Below are positions 44,355 through 53,197 of a stretch of DNA of 64,000 nucleotides, in pieces (within the stretch, counting starts at the first letter, position 1; every line of letters starts with the position of its first letter). The notes under the pieces were generated by a model that saw only the letters and a program-made list of their open reading frames with translations, had not been told where the DNA came from and searched no databases. This DNA comes from Methanosalsum natronophilum (GTDB taxonomy: Archaea; Halobacteriota; Methanosarcinia; Methanosarcinales; Methanosarcinaceae), in assembly GCF_024808815.1 (NCBI RefSeq), contig NZ_JANUCS010000001.1:186001-250000 (forward strand), written 5' to 3'. The translations under genes were made by a program, and so were the position numbers.

Positions 44355-45338
44355 TCAAAAAAACATTTCAACTCTTTTTCCAATCATTTTATCTTTAGCC
44401 TTAGAATAAACGTAGGATGCTGTTGCAACATCTTGGATAGCTAAGCCTGTAGAATCAAATATAGTTATTTCCTCATCAGTTTGTCTACCAGCATATGTTC
44501 CGTTTATTATTTGGCCAAGTTCACAGTAAATATCCTCGACTTCCAATTTACCTTCTGAAATAGGTACGTTTATATCTCCGGAATGTGATGCCTGAGGAAT
44601 ATCATCTACTACGAGTTTGGAATGAACGAGTAAGCTAGGATCAATTTCCTGTTTACCTTTAGCATCTGCACCTATTGCATTAATATGAGTCCCAGGTTTA
44701 ACCCACTCCTTTTCAACTAAATAGTTCCTTGATGGAGTAGTGGTAACTAAAATATCACAGTCACATATTTGCTCTAAGTTCATTGTTTTAGTGAATTCAC
44801 AATCAATCTCAGATTCGAGCCGGCATTCGAACTCCTTACATTCCTCCATATGAAGAGATGTTACTTTAACTTCTTTTATATCGAACAATTCAGAAAGTGC
44901 CAATAATTGAGCATGTGCCTGGTGTCCTGCACCAATGATACCAACAACCTCAGAATCTTTTCTTGCAAGGTATTTAGCAGCAATACCCCCCGCGGCCCCA
45001 GTTCGTATGTCAGTAAGATATGATGCTTCAACTATTGCAAGTGTTTCACCTGTATTGGTCGAGTTCAACACAACAACCCCCATAACAGTAGGTAAACCTA
45101 CCTTTGGATTATTTGGATGAGAATTAACTATCTTTACACCACATATATCCTTGTCCTCAATATATGCAGGCATTGTCCTCAAATCTCCATTATATTCATG
45201 GAAATATAGATAGGATTTTATTGGCATTTGTACCTTAGCTAAACCATGCTGTAAAAATGCATCTTCATTTACTTCCATTGCACATGTCATATCTAAAGTA
45301 TCTTTCACATCTTCTTGGTTCAAAAACAAAATTTCCAT
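44355..45338 (-). CDS. alanine dehydrogenase / ornithine cyclodeaminase family protein
   Basis: The 327-residue mu-crystallin-family protein has PTVMGVVVLNSTNTGETLA, ASYLTDIRTGAAGGIAAKYLA, the NAD loop VGIIGAGHQAHAQL and INAIGADAKGKQEID. Members include archaeal alanine dehydrogenase, ornithine cyclodeaminase and imine reductases, which are hard to separate by eye. It is divergent from the DUF434 gene (76 bp apart) and upstream of the beta-rich protein gene. Confidence 0.87.
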   Translation of the reverse strand: MEILFLNQEDVKDTLDMTCAMEVNEDAFLQHGLAKVQMPIKSYLYFHEYNGDLRTMPAYIEDKDICGVKIVNSHPNNPKVGLPTVMGVVVLNSTNTGETLAIVEASYLTDIRTGAAGGIAAKYLARKDSEVVGIIGAGHQAHAQLLALSELFDIKEVKVTSLHMEECKEFECRLESEIDCEFTKTMNLEQICDCDILVTTTPSRNYLVEKEWVKPGTHINAIGADAKGKQEIDPSLLVHSKLVVDDIPQASHSGDINVPISEGKLEVEDIYCELGQIINGTYAGRQTDEEITIFDSTGLAIQDVATASYVYSKAKDKMIGKRVEMFF

Positions 45339-45414
45339 ATCTTGTACCCATACTTAAATAAAAACCAGTGCGTATATATTTTGCGAATAGTTTTAACTTA
45401 AAACCTGATAATAC

Positions 45415-46086
45415 ATGGAAAAAAATAAATTTGAGAGTGCTGCAAAAGATGTTAGGTATCTGCTAAACAGAGGGTATCCAAAAACTAGCACGTTACGTTT
45501 TGTGTGCAACCATTATTGCCTAAACAAATCACAACGAAACTTATTATCAAGATTAATTGTACCTGACATTATCTCCAAATCGCGCCATAACAAAAAATTA
45601 AGTTGTAAGGACATTAAAGGGGCAAGTGTAGTAATAGACGGATATAATCTAATTATCACAGTAGATAGTATTCTCACTGATAATGACCTATGGAAATGTA
45701 ATGATGGATTTGTAAGAGATAATAGAGGTATTTTCAGAAATTATAAAATCAGTGATACTACCTACAATGCAATAGAAACAATAATCACAGCATTAGAAGA
45801 TCGAAAACCCTCAAGTACTAAAATAATACTAGATTCCCAAATGAGTAAAAGTGGTCTGCTTGCAGACCATATAAGGAACATGGTCCAACATAGACTACCA
45901 AATACACATGTCTGCACCTCATCCAAAACAGACTACCACATAAAAATGGAACTTGATAAAATCATAATCACATCAGACGGAATTATAATCGATTCTGTCA
46001 ATAAGGTAATTGACCTTGCTGAATGTATTGCGATTAGAAAAAAGGTAACTATCAATGAACTAAATTTGACTGAACCACAATATTGA
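45415..46086 (+). CDS. DUF434 domain protein
   Basis: The 223-residue protein has the DUF434 N-terminus (AAKDVRYLLNRGYPKTSTLRFVCNHYCL) and a second part with GASVVIDGYNLIITV and KIILDSQMSKSGLLA that resembles a PIN-like nuclease fold with conserved Asp residues. The fold assignment is by eye. The stop codon overlaps no start but the next gene begins 23 bp on, so it forms an operon with the MptN-like ligase. Confidence 0.8.
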   Translation: MEKNKFESAAKDVRYLLNRGYPKTSTLRFVCNHYCLNKSQRNLLSRLIVPDIISKSRHNKKLSCKDIKGASVVIDGYNLIITVDSILTDNDLWKCNDGFVRDNRGIFRNYKISDTTYNAIETIITALEDRKPSSTKIILDSQMSKSGLLADHIRNMVQHRLPNTHVCTSSKTDYHIKMELDKIIITSDGIIIDSVNKVIDLAECIAIRKKVTINELNLTEPQY

Positions 46087-46109
46087 ACTTTTTTTACCTG
46101 GTGCTAAAA

Positions 46110-47030
46110 ATGAAAAAAATAGGTGTTGTGTTAACCGATAAGAGTGATTGGACCGCAGTCTCTTTGATCGAAACTATCCAGAAGATGAAACATGAAGCTA
46201 TACCTATAGACTTAAAAGAAGCGTACTGTACACTTGGTTCAAATAGCTCATGTGAGGTAGGTTCAGCTGAAAAAGTAAACTTGTTCGACATTGATGCAAT
46301 TGTAGTCAGAGACTTGGGACACGGGACTATTGATGAAATTGCCTTCAGGTCAGATATTTTATTGCAAATGCAGCAATATGGAATACCTTTAATAAATTCA
46401 CCTCAATCGATTCAAATAGCTGCAAACAAGTATTATTCAACATACCTATTATCCAAAAATGGTTTACCACATCCTTTGACTTATGTGCACCAACAGTTAG
46501 ATCATGCAATTAAAACTACTGAACAGTTAACTGATTGTATATTAAAACCAATGTTCGGATACCAAGGCCGTGGTATTAAAAGAATTAAGAACGGGTCTGT
46601 ATTGAACTATAGTGGTTCGATCGACATGACTACAACTCCTGAAGAAACTATTCAATTTATTATAGACAAATATGGTATAGTTTATATTCAGGAATTCGTG
46701 GAAAGTTATGGAACTGATATTAGATGTTTTGTTGTCAATAATAATGTAGTAGGTGCAATTGAGCGTACAGCACATGAAAAATCATGGTTAAGCAATTTGA
46801 GCCAGGGTAGTATAGCAAAAGCTTATAATGTATCAGAAGACGTCGAAAATCTTGCCTGCAAAGCATCCAGTATAATAGGTACAGATTTTGCGGGTATTGA
46901 TATAATAATAGGGTCCGAGGGACCTAAAATATTAGAAGTGAATGGAACACCTTCAGGTGCTGGTATTTATAGAGCTTGCAATATTAATGTAACTGAACCA
47001 ATAATAGAATATTTAACAGACTTATTGTGA
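46110..47030 (+). CDS. RimK/ATP-grasp ligase, MptN-like (pterin glutamate ligase)
   Basis: The 306-residue ATP-grasp protein has NSPQSIQIAANKYYSTYLLSKNGLPHP, the ILKPMFGYQGRGIKRI grasp loop, YIQEFVESYGTDIRCFVV and the Mg site LEVNGTPSG. RimK-like ligases of methanogens include MptN, which adds glutamate to tetrahydromethanopterin to make tetrahydrosarcinapterin, and CofF for F420; MptN is my preferred call. ATG 46110 is preceded by GGTG; earlier in-frame starts lack support. Confidence 0.8.
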   Translation: MKKIGVVLTDKSDWTAVSLIETIQKMKHEAIPIDLKEAYCTLGSNSSCEVGSAEKVNLFDIDAIVVRDLGHGTIDEIAFRSDILLQMQQYGIPLINSPQSIQIAANKYYSTYLLSKNGLPHPLTYVHQQLDHAIKTTEQLTDCILKPMFGYQGRGIKRIKNGSVLNYSGSIDMTTTPEETIQFIIDKYGIVYIQEFVESYGTDIRCFVVNNNVVGAIERTAHEKSWLSNLSQGSIAKAYNVSEDVENLACKASSIIGTDFAGIDIIIGSEGPKILEVNGTPSGAGIYRACNINVTEPIIEYLTDLL

Positions 47031-47099
47031 ACTGCCTCAACGTTAAAGACATAGGGCTTTTACACTAACACTCCAGATATAATTAAATGAGAGAATATT

Positions 47100-47447
47100 A
47101 TGACTGACTATAAGCAATGTATAATTATAAGAGATGACTTAAAGCTTTCAAAAGGAAAACTTGCAGTCCAAGTTGCGCATGCTGCCGTTTCATCTATGGA
47201 GTGGGCTAGCAAGGATGATATTGAGAAATGGAAAAAAGGTGGTCAGAAAAAAGTTGTTCTTAGAGTAAAAACATTAAGAGATATGTTCGAAATGAAAGAA
47301 ATTGCAAGAAAGAACAATCTACCAACTGCCCTAATAAAAGATGCAGGGCTAACTCAAATAGAGCCCGGGACAATAACTGTATTAGGTATTGGACCTGCAG
47401 AGGTTGATAGACTGGATCGCATTACTGGTGACTTAAAGCTAGTTTAA
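47100..47447 (+). CDS. pth2: peptidyl-tRNA hydrolase, archaeal type
   Basis: The 115-residue Pth2 protein has QCIIIRDDLKLSKGKLAVQVAHAA, where the lysine, glutamine, histidine and following residues form the active site, and GLTQIEPGTITVLGIGPA. It releases tRNA from stalled peptidyl-tRNA. It lies 28 bp upstream of truD, a common neighbour in methanogens. Confidence 0.94.
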   Translation: MTDYKQCIIIRDDLKLSKGKLAVQVAHAAVSSMEWASKDDIEKWKKGGQKKVVLRVKTLRDMFEMKEIARKNNLPTALIKDAGLTQIEPGTITVLGIGPAEVDRLDRITGDLKLV

Positions 47448-47475
47448 TTTAAAATGGATAAATACTTTGATTCAT

Positions 47476-48792
47476 ATGAAAGTTTACGAATTAGAACAAA
47501 AGATTGGTATTGAGTGTTATTTTACAACCACTAGTGGTACTGGTGGATCACTGAAACAAATAATAGAAGACTTTGAAGTAAATGAGGTCACTAACCGAGA
47601 AGAAGGCAAGTCTGGAAAATATCTAATACTTGAACTAAAAAAACATAACTGGGATACACATCATGTCATTCGTGAGATCTCAAGAAGATTGCGTATAAGT
47701 CAAAAAAGAATCACTTTTGCAGGAACTAAAGATAAGAGAGCTATAACAACACAAAAGATCAGTATATCAGATTTAGACGCATCTGAAATAGAAAATATTA
47801 ACTTGAAAGATATTAAGCTAAAAGTACTTGGCCGTTCTAACCGTTCAGTAGATCTTGGAGACCTTATAGGCAACGAATTCAAAATAACTATACGTAATAT
47901 AGATCTAAAAGAAGATGAATTAAATACAGTTTTAGAATCAATCACTGACGAGATAAGTGAATCTGGTGGTGTCCCTAATTACTTTGGGATACAACGATTT
48001 GGATCAATTCGTCCAATCACTCACCTTGTTGGTAGAGAACTTGTTAAAGGAGATACTGAAAGTGCAGCCCTTACATATATCTCAAAACCATTTCCCAACG
48101 AACCCGAAGATACAGTTAATGCGAGACAATTTGTAGCCGATACAATGGATTTTGCTCAAGGCCTGAAAACATTTCCTGATCATTTAAGGTACGAACGAAC
48201 AATGATGCACCACCTAGTTACCCATCCTGGAGATTACGAAGGTGCTTTCCTGATCCTTCCCAAGAACCTTAGACGTATGTTCATCCATGCATACCAATCT
48301 TACATTTACAACAAAATACTTTCTGAACGAATTAAGCAAGATTTACCTTTCAATAGAGCCACAGTTGGGGATATTGTCTGTTTTAAGAACAGTGATGGTT
48401 TCCCAGATACCTCAAAAACACAAAAAGTAACAGAAAAGACCATTCATGGCATCAATAATCTTCTTAAAAGAAACCGTGCATTCGTAACTGCACCATTAAT
48501 TGGTTCGAATACAGAATTCGCATCAGAAACCCCTGGCGAAATCGAACAAGAAATATTCAAACACACTGGGACTTCTCAATCCAATTTTGCTAATATTCCT
48601 GTAGAAGGTCTTTCCTCTAAAGGTATGAGACGTGAAATATTACTCCAAACCATACCTAAATACGAAGTAGATGAAGATGAGCTCAATAATGGCAAATTAA
48701 AAGTAATACTGAATTTCAAGTTGCCAAAAGGAAGTTATGCAACAACTGTTTTAAGAGAATATATGAAAGTGAATCCACTTCAAATGTCTTAA
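47476..48792 (+). CDS. truD: tRNA pseudouridine synthase D
   Basis: The 438-residue TruD protein contains ITFAGTKDKRAITTQ with the catalytic Asp, VPNYFGIQRFGS and FIHAYQSYIYN, plus the TRUD insertion domain. It makes pseudouridine at position 13 of tRNA. ATG 47476 is chosen over an in-frame TTG at 47467. A small hairpin follows the stop codon by five bases. Confidence 0.93.
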   Translation: MKVYELEQKIGIECYFTTTSGTGGSLKQIIEDFEVNEVTNREEGKSGKYLILELKKHNWDTHHVIREISRRLRISQKRITFAGTKDKRAITTQKISISDLDASEIENINLKDIKLKVLGRSNRSVDLGDLIGNEFKITIRNIDLKEDELNTVLESITDEISESGGVPNYFGIQRFGSIRPITHLVGRELVKGDTESAALTYISKPFPNEPEDTVNARQFVADTMDFAQGLKTFPDHLRYERTMMHHLVTHPGDYEGAFLILPKNLRRMFIHAYQSYIYNKILSERIKQDLPFNRATVGDIVCFKNSDGFPDTSKTQKVTEKTIHGINNLLKRNRAFVTAPLIGSNTEFASETPGEIEQEIFKHTGTSQSNFANIPVEGLSSKGMRREILLQTIPKYEVDEDELNNGKLKVILNFKLPKGSYATTVLREYMKVNPLQMS

Positions 48793-48797
48793 ACAAC

Positions 48798-48818
48798 CCC
48801 TATGCTAAAAACATAGGG
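48798..48818. repeat. hairpin like an IS200/IS605 left end, 3' of truD
   Basis: CCCTATG (48798-48804), a 7-nt loop, and CATAGGG (48812-48818) are followed by TATTTACGCTC. The layout and downstream TTACGC-like motif resemble the left-end hairpin at 41004-41026. It could equally be the truD 3'-end hairpin. A degenerate relative may lie at 47034-47056. Confidence 0.45.
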
Positions 48819-48877
48819 TATTTACGCTCTACTTATAAAAAAAAATCTTTACTAACAGTCAAGTTAATCAAAAAAAT

Positions 48878-50476
48878 TTAACTTGACTTTGAACGGTCAA
48901 TCATTGCTTCAACAAAAGATTTGAACAATGGTGAAGGTTTTCCTGGCCTTGACTTGAATTCTGGATGAAATTGACATCCTACATAAAAACTATGTTCAGG
49001 TATCTCTGCAATCTCCATCCTTCTCCCATTATTAACACCCGAAAATATCATACCATTATCTTCTATCTGTTCAATGAAATTAGGATTTACTTCATACCGA
49101 TGCCTGTGGCGTTCCACTATATTCTTATTACCGTAAGATTCCATTGCAATAGAACCTTCCTTTAACACAGCATCATAGTCCCCAAGTCTCATGGTAGCAC
49201 CCATATCTATTACAGATTTTTGTTCCGGTAATATGTCAATTACAGGATGGGGAGATTCTGGATCGAATTCTGTACTATTAGCTCCATCCAATCCAACTAC
49301 GTTACGAGCAAATTCTATAATGGCTACCTGCATTCCTAAACATAGACCAAAATAAGGTATATCGTTCTCCCTTGCATACTTGACTGCAGCGATCTTTCCT
49401 TCAATACCGCGTTCACCAAATCCGCCGGGAACTAATATTCCATCATATTCGGATAATTGTTCTGCACCTGTTCCTCCGTTACAGAACTTTTCTGCATCTA
49501 CCCATGACATCACTACTTTAGCTCCACATTCTATAGCAGCATGTTTTAGAGATTCGGTTATGCTCAAGTACGAATCTTCAAGATCAATATATTTTCCTAC
49601 AATCGCTAATTTTACACTTCCTTTCATCTCCTTCATTTTTGCAACCATATCATGCCATGACCGATCCTCGCTCTTCTCAACAAGTTCAAGCATATCTATC
49701 ATATACCTTGTAAGTCCCTCTTCTTCAATGTATAGAGGTACTTCATAGATATCCTCAGCGTCATGAGCACTTATTACTGCATCTTCTTTCACATCACAAA
49801 ATAAAGCGATTTTTGACCTTGTAGCTTCTAGTAAAGGTTCCTTACACCTTGAAACAATTATATCTGGAGTCAATCCGAGCTGTCTTAGTTCTTTGACTGA
49901 GTGCTGAGTTGGTTTTGTTTTCTGGTCACCTTGAGAATCACTTGGGACAAGTGTCACGTGCACAAATGCAATATCTTTCTGTTCCTCCTCCCTATGCATC
50001 TGTCTAACAGCTTCCAGGAAAGGCATACTCTCAATATCCCCTACAGTCCCACCAATCTCTATCAAGCAGATATCAGCACCACTCTTTTCAGCTACCCTTC
50101 GTATGCGTTCCTTAATCTCATTGGTAATATGTGGAATTATCTGAACTGTCTTACCAAGATATTCACCTAATCTCTCTTTTGAAATAACTGACTGGTAAAC
50201 TTGGCCTGTAGTTATGTTATGTTCCCTTGTGAGTTCAGTATCAAGAAAACGCTCATAATTGCCAAGATCAAGATCAACTTCACCACCGTCCTTTAACACA
50301 AAAACCTCACCATGTTGGAATGGACTCATAGTCCCTGCATCGATATTGATATAGGGATCTATCTTTATTGCAGTCACATCATAACCCTTATTCTTCAGGA
50401 TCCTACCTATGGACGCTGCAGTGATCCCTTTTCCAAGTCCACTCATTACACCGCCAGTAACTATAATATATTTCAT
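48878..50476 (-). CDS. pyrG: CTP synthase
   Basis: The 532-residue enzyme has the amidoligase domain ([21 protein letters not shown], ending near residue 275) and a class I glutaminase domain with [11 protein letters not shown], the nucleophile loop FGLCLGMQ and the terminal [15 protein letters not shown] His-Glu pair. It aminates UTP to CTP. GAGGTAG nine bases before ATG 50476 supports the start. It is the last gene of a three-gene set with the Trm112-like protein and a membrane protein. Confidence 0.96.
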   Translation of the reverse strand: MKYIIVTGGVMSGLGKGITAASIGRILKNKGYDVTAIKIDPYINIDAGTMSPFQHGEVFVLKDGGEVDLDLGNYERFLDTELTREHNITTGQVYQSVISKERLGEYLGKTVQIIPHITNEIKERIRRVAEKSGADICLIEIGGTVGDIESMPFLEAVRQMHREEEQKDIAFVHVTLVPSDSQGDQKTKPTQHSVKELRQLGLTPDIIVSRCKEPLLEATRSKIALFCDVKEDAVISAHDAEDIYEVPLYIEEEGLTRYMIDMLELVEKSEDRSWHDMVAKMKEMKGSVKLAIVGKYIDLEDSYLSITESLKHAAIECGAKVVMSWVDAEKFCNGGTGAEQLSEYDGILVPGGFGERGIEGKIAAVKYARENDIPYFGLCLGMQVAIIEFARNVVGLDGANSTEFDPESPHPVIDILPEQKSVIDMGATMRLGDYDAVLKEGSIAMESYGNKNIVERHRHRYEVNPNFIEQIEDNGMIFSGVNNGRRMEIAEIPEHSFYVGCQFHPEFKSRPGKPSPLFKSFVEAMIDRSKSS

Positions 50477-50509
50477 GGAAAACAACTACCTCATAATAAT
50501 ATGGAAAAA

Positions 50510-51181
50510 TTAAAGCAATTTTATCAGAATATAAGACATCAATGACGTGAACGCTATTGCTAGAACAACTGCTAGATAAAACAGAGCTAGTGTCCCTGAT
50601 TCAAATGATGTTTGGTAAACTAGGTATAATACTATCAAAAATACACTTACTATAACAAAAATAAAAAAAGCTTTCAAGTAATTTAAGTCGAATTGATTTA
50701 AAAACGATACTGATATTCCACTAAAATGTTTACTCTTTGTTCCTTTGTTTTTTTTAGTAGCAATACTGGATATACTATCACCATGTACCTCGTCTAAATC
50801 CTCATCTTCATCCTCGTAATCATACCTTTCGTCAAAAGAAGCGGTTCCTATATTCACTTGAAAACCTTCGGTCTTAGAACCATACCCCATTGTAACATTG
50901 ATAGTACCAGTATTCATTAACCGCCCCTCTGCTGGTATTCTTACAACCACCGGCACATATTCTTCATGTGTAACATATGGTTTTTCTTCAAGAATAGAGA
51001 CATTCTCTTCAATTGATGGATCTACTGAAAGATGTACATGTGTTGGCGACCCGTAATTTATCAGGACAATTTCAAAGCTCTGTTCATCGCCTGGGTTCAT
51101 TGGAATATCCACTATCTCATAATCGAACTCTACCGAATTCACGCCCAGACGATTGATATGAACATACTGCAAAACTATCAC
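50510..51181 (-). CDS. membrane protein with N-terminal beta domain
   Basis: The 223-residue product has a soluble, beta-rich N-terminal part (about 1-120; YEIVDIPMNPGDEQSFEIVLIN and VPVVVRIPAEG look like an archaeal NEW1/CARDB-type fold), an acidic linker (DYEDEDEDLDE) and two transmembrane helices near the C-terminus (about 165-220). The GTG start at 51181 is uncertain. It is 25 bp after the Trm112-like gene and 33 bp before pyrG, so it is probably in their operon. No function is known. Confidence 0.65.
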   Translation of the reverse strand: MIVLQYVHINRLGVNSVEFDYEIVDIPMNPGDEQSFEIVLINYGSPTHVHLSVDPSIEENVSILEEKPYVTHEEYVPVVVRIPAEGRLMNTGTINVTMGYGSKTEGFQVNIGTASFDERYDYEDEDEDLDEVHGDSISSIATKKNKGTKSKHFSGISVSFLNQFDLNYLKAFFIFVIVSVFLIVLYLVYQTSFESGTLALFYLAVVLAIAFTSLMSYILIKLL

Positions 51182-51206
51182 ACCTATAAGAATTACTCAA
51201 TATTAA

Positions 51207-51386
51207 TTATCGGTTTTCTGGAGGTAACATGTTAGGAATACCGTCATCTATTGGATAATCTATATTACACGCATTACAAGAAATAATACCTTTGACCACC
51301 TCAGTATCATCCTCCTCCATTACATTCAGAACAAGATCACCCTTACAAACAGGGCAAGCAAGTATATCCATAAGTTCTCGTTTCAC
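51207..51386 (-). CDS. Trm112 family zinc protein
   Basis: This 59-residue protein from GTG 51386 reads MKRELMDILACPVCKGDLVL, then a second pair CNACNIDYPIDDGIPNMLP. Two CxxC pairs and the DILACPVCK and DDGIPNML motifs are those of Trm112, the small activator that binds several RNA and protein methyltransferases in archaea. An ATG start at 51371 would lose five conserved N-terminal residues. It leads a small operon with a membrane protein and pyrG. Confidence 0.85.
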   Translation of the reverse strand: MKRELMDILACPVCKGDLVLNVMEEDDTEVVKGIISCNACNIDYPIDDGIPNMLPPENR

Positions 51387-51570
51387 CTTGATTCACCAGC
51401 CGAACAAATTATTTACTCCTAATATCAAACTTTTGGTAAATACTATTATTAACTATTTCATTGTTTCCATGTTAACTAGCAATCTACAATTAATGTATAT
51501 AGATCAATAATAGAAAGGTTTACTAAAGCATTTCTTCTAAATTTTATTTAGTCACGCTGAAGTAAGAAGA

Positions 51571-51590
51571 CCACCGTTTTTAAACGATGG
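51571..51590 (-). repeat. hairpin resembling an IS200/IS605 left end
   Basis: On the minus strand, CCATCGTTT-aaa-AACGGTGG-like arms (plus-strand CCACCGTTTT and TAAACGATGG) are flanked by TTCATCC-type and TCTTCTTAC-type sequence, a layout seen at left ends of such elements. One stem mismatch is present. It lies in the 325-bp gap between the Trm112-like gene and the membrane protein gene. No transposase remains. The rest of the gap is AT-rich and featureless. Confidence 0.45.
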
Positions 51591-51711
51591 ATGAATTACT
51601 TCTGCAGATAGTATGCCTTTCATCGCCAAGCTTACTTAAGAAGAGTTCTAAACTAAAGTTAAAATCAATTCATTAATATCCTTTGCACATAACCAGTTAT
51701 TAACTTAGACC

Positions 51712-52686
51712 GTGGAGTGTTCAAACATTTTAGATATGGATGTAAACATATTCGAAATTTTTCTTAGAGTAGTAGATTTTGCTGTACCCATAGTTATCAT
51801 GATCTTTATAGGGTTAATGGGTGCAGGAATGCTGATAGAGCTTGGGGTCATGAAGAAATTTTCAGGTATTGCTCGTCCATTGTTCAAGTACACTAATCTA
51901 CCAGATTCATGTGCATCCACTTTCCTTGTTGCACTTGGATCAACGGTTGCAGCAAATAGCATGGTATTAAAGTTAAAAGAAAGCGAGTGTCTAGAGAACA
52001 AAGAGGTTATACTCTGCGCTTCGCTCAACAGCACCCCCGCCTATTTTCGAGAAATACTAACATACCAGATACCTATCGTATTACCAGCACTTGGTCTGAT
52101 AGTGGGTGGGTTCTATGTAATGGTTTTCATCATTACAGCTATTGTTAAAGTATCAATAATCGTGATTCTTAGCAGACTGTTCCTCAAAAAGAACAAATGT
52201 ATGGTACCAGAGTCTGAAAATAACAGTAAAGTTGGACTAAAGATGGCTTTTCTAAACGCATGGGAGAGGGAAAAGAAACTTTTCATCAAAATAGCTGTCA
52301 TATATCTTGCAATGACAACACTGGTTTTCACGCTTCGTGATATGGGTGTGTTTGAGATATTCAGTGCATTACCATTAGCGCAACTTTTCGGTATTCCTCC
52401 AGAAAGTATAGTGCCATTAACAAGTTATATCGCTAGTCCAATACTTGGAATATCTTTACTTGGACCTATGATACATGAAGGTACTATCACAGCAATTCAA
52501 GCAATGATCATATTAATGTTGGGGAGTATGTTCATGATACCTTTCTTTGGTCTCAAGTCACTATTACCACGATACATTTCTATCTTTGGTGTGAAGACGG
52601 GGATCACCATAGTCTCATTTTCATTATCAATGACATTAGGTGTAAGATTTGCAATACTAATAATATTATTACTTATAGCTGCATGA
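51712..52686 (+). CDS. nucleoside-recognition (Gate domain) membrane protein
   Basis: The 324-residue protein has about eight transmembrane segments. LASTFLVALGS-like and NSMVLKLKESECLENKEVILCASLNSTPAYFREIL match the nucleoside-recognition Gate domain (SpmA/NupG-like), whose transport substrate is unknown. The GTG start at 51712 lacks a good SD and may be leaderless; ATG 51736 is the alternative. It is convergent with fpoO. Confidence 0.75.
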   Translation: MECSNILDMDVNIFEIFLRVVDFAVPIVIMIFIGLMGAGMLIELGVMKKFSGIARPLFKYTNLPDSCASTFLVALGSTVAANSMVLKLKESECLENKEVILCASLNSTPAYFREILTYQIPIVLPALGLIVGGFYVMVFIITAIVKVSIIVILSRLFLKKNKCMVPESENNSKVGLKMAFLNAWEREKKLFIKIAVIYLAMTTLVFTLRDMGVFEIFSALPLAQLFGIPPESIVPLTSYIASPILGISLLGPMIHEGTITAIQAMIILMLGSMFMIPFFGLKSLLPRYISIFGVKTGITIVSFSLSMTLGVRFAILIILLLIAA

Positions 52687-52708
52687 AAAGTTACAGAAAT
52701 CAATTAGT

Positions 52709-52737
52709 CAAAAAAAAGAAAAAGAAAAAGAAAAAGG
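52709..52737 (-). terminator. T-rich terminator of the fpo operon
   Basis: The plus strand has an almost pure A/G tract, AAAAAAAAG then AAAAAG repeats; on the minus strand this reads as repeated T-runs about 20 bp past the fpoO stop. Such T-rich tracts end transcription in archaea. It may also serve to insulate the convergent gene. Confidence 0.6.
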
Positions 52738-52757
52738 AAGGATTCGAATTACAAGAA

Positions 52758-53183
52758 TTAGTGGTGACCTGAGTCACCTGGCTCTTTCTTATCAAAAACG
52801 TCCTTACATGCTTGCAAGCATACTGCACAAATATATGAAGTCTCTGGTTCATTTCCCTTTGAGAAAGATGGGATCTCAATATCAACGCCAAAAAGCATTG
52901 TATACGCAGCACACATTTCACATTTACCACATGTACCAGTTGGTTTCTCCGATTCAGATAATACCTTCTCTGCGGTCTTGTTAAGTGATTCCAGGCACGT
53001 ATCGCAGATCCCAGCCCAAATCCCCATAGGACTATGCGAGATGAACCTTGGTCTGATAATCGAATTACCTGGTGATTTGCATGCACTGCTCGAACCAAAA
53101 GATGATGAATCATCTTTTGGCACGAAAATCTTGACGTTGTTAAGAGTTGGTAATGCTACTCCACATAAATCACAATCTGTCAT
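52758..53183 (-). CDS. fpoO: F420H2 dehydrogenase subunit FpoO
   Basis: The 141-residue cysteine-rich protein (CDLCGVALPT, GICDTCLES, GTCGKCEMC, ICAVCLQAC) has no membrane helix and is the last gene of the operon, the position and size of FpoO in Methanosarcina. Its four CxxC pairs could bind Zn or Fe-S; a redox role, possibly with methanophenazine or ferredoxin, is not proven. Confidence 0.9.
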   Translation of the reverse strand: MTDCDLCGVALPTLNNVKIFVPKDDSSSFGSSSACKSPGNSIIRPRFISHSPMGIWAGICDTCLESLNKTAEKVLSESEKPTGTCGKCEMCAAYTMLFGVDIEIPSFSKGNEPETSYICAVCLQACKDVFDKKEPGDSGHH

Positions 53184-53197
53184 ATTTTATTCCTCCA

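Noticed and set aside
52700-53113. 137-codon minus-strand ORF overlapping fpoO
   Set aside because: Out-of-frame shadow of fpoO that ends in the low-complexity T-rich terminator tract.
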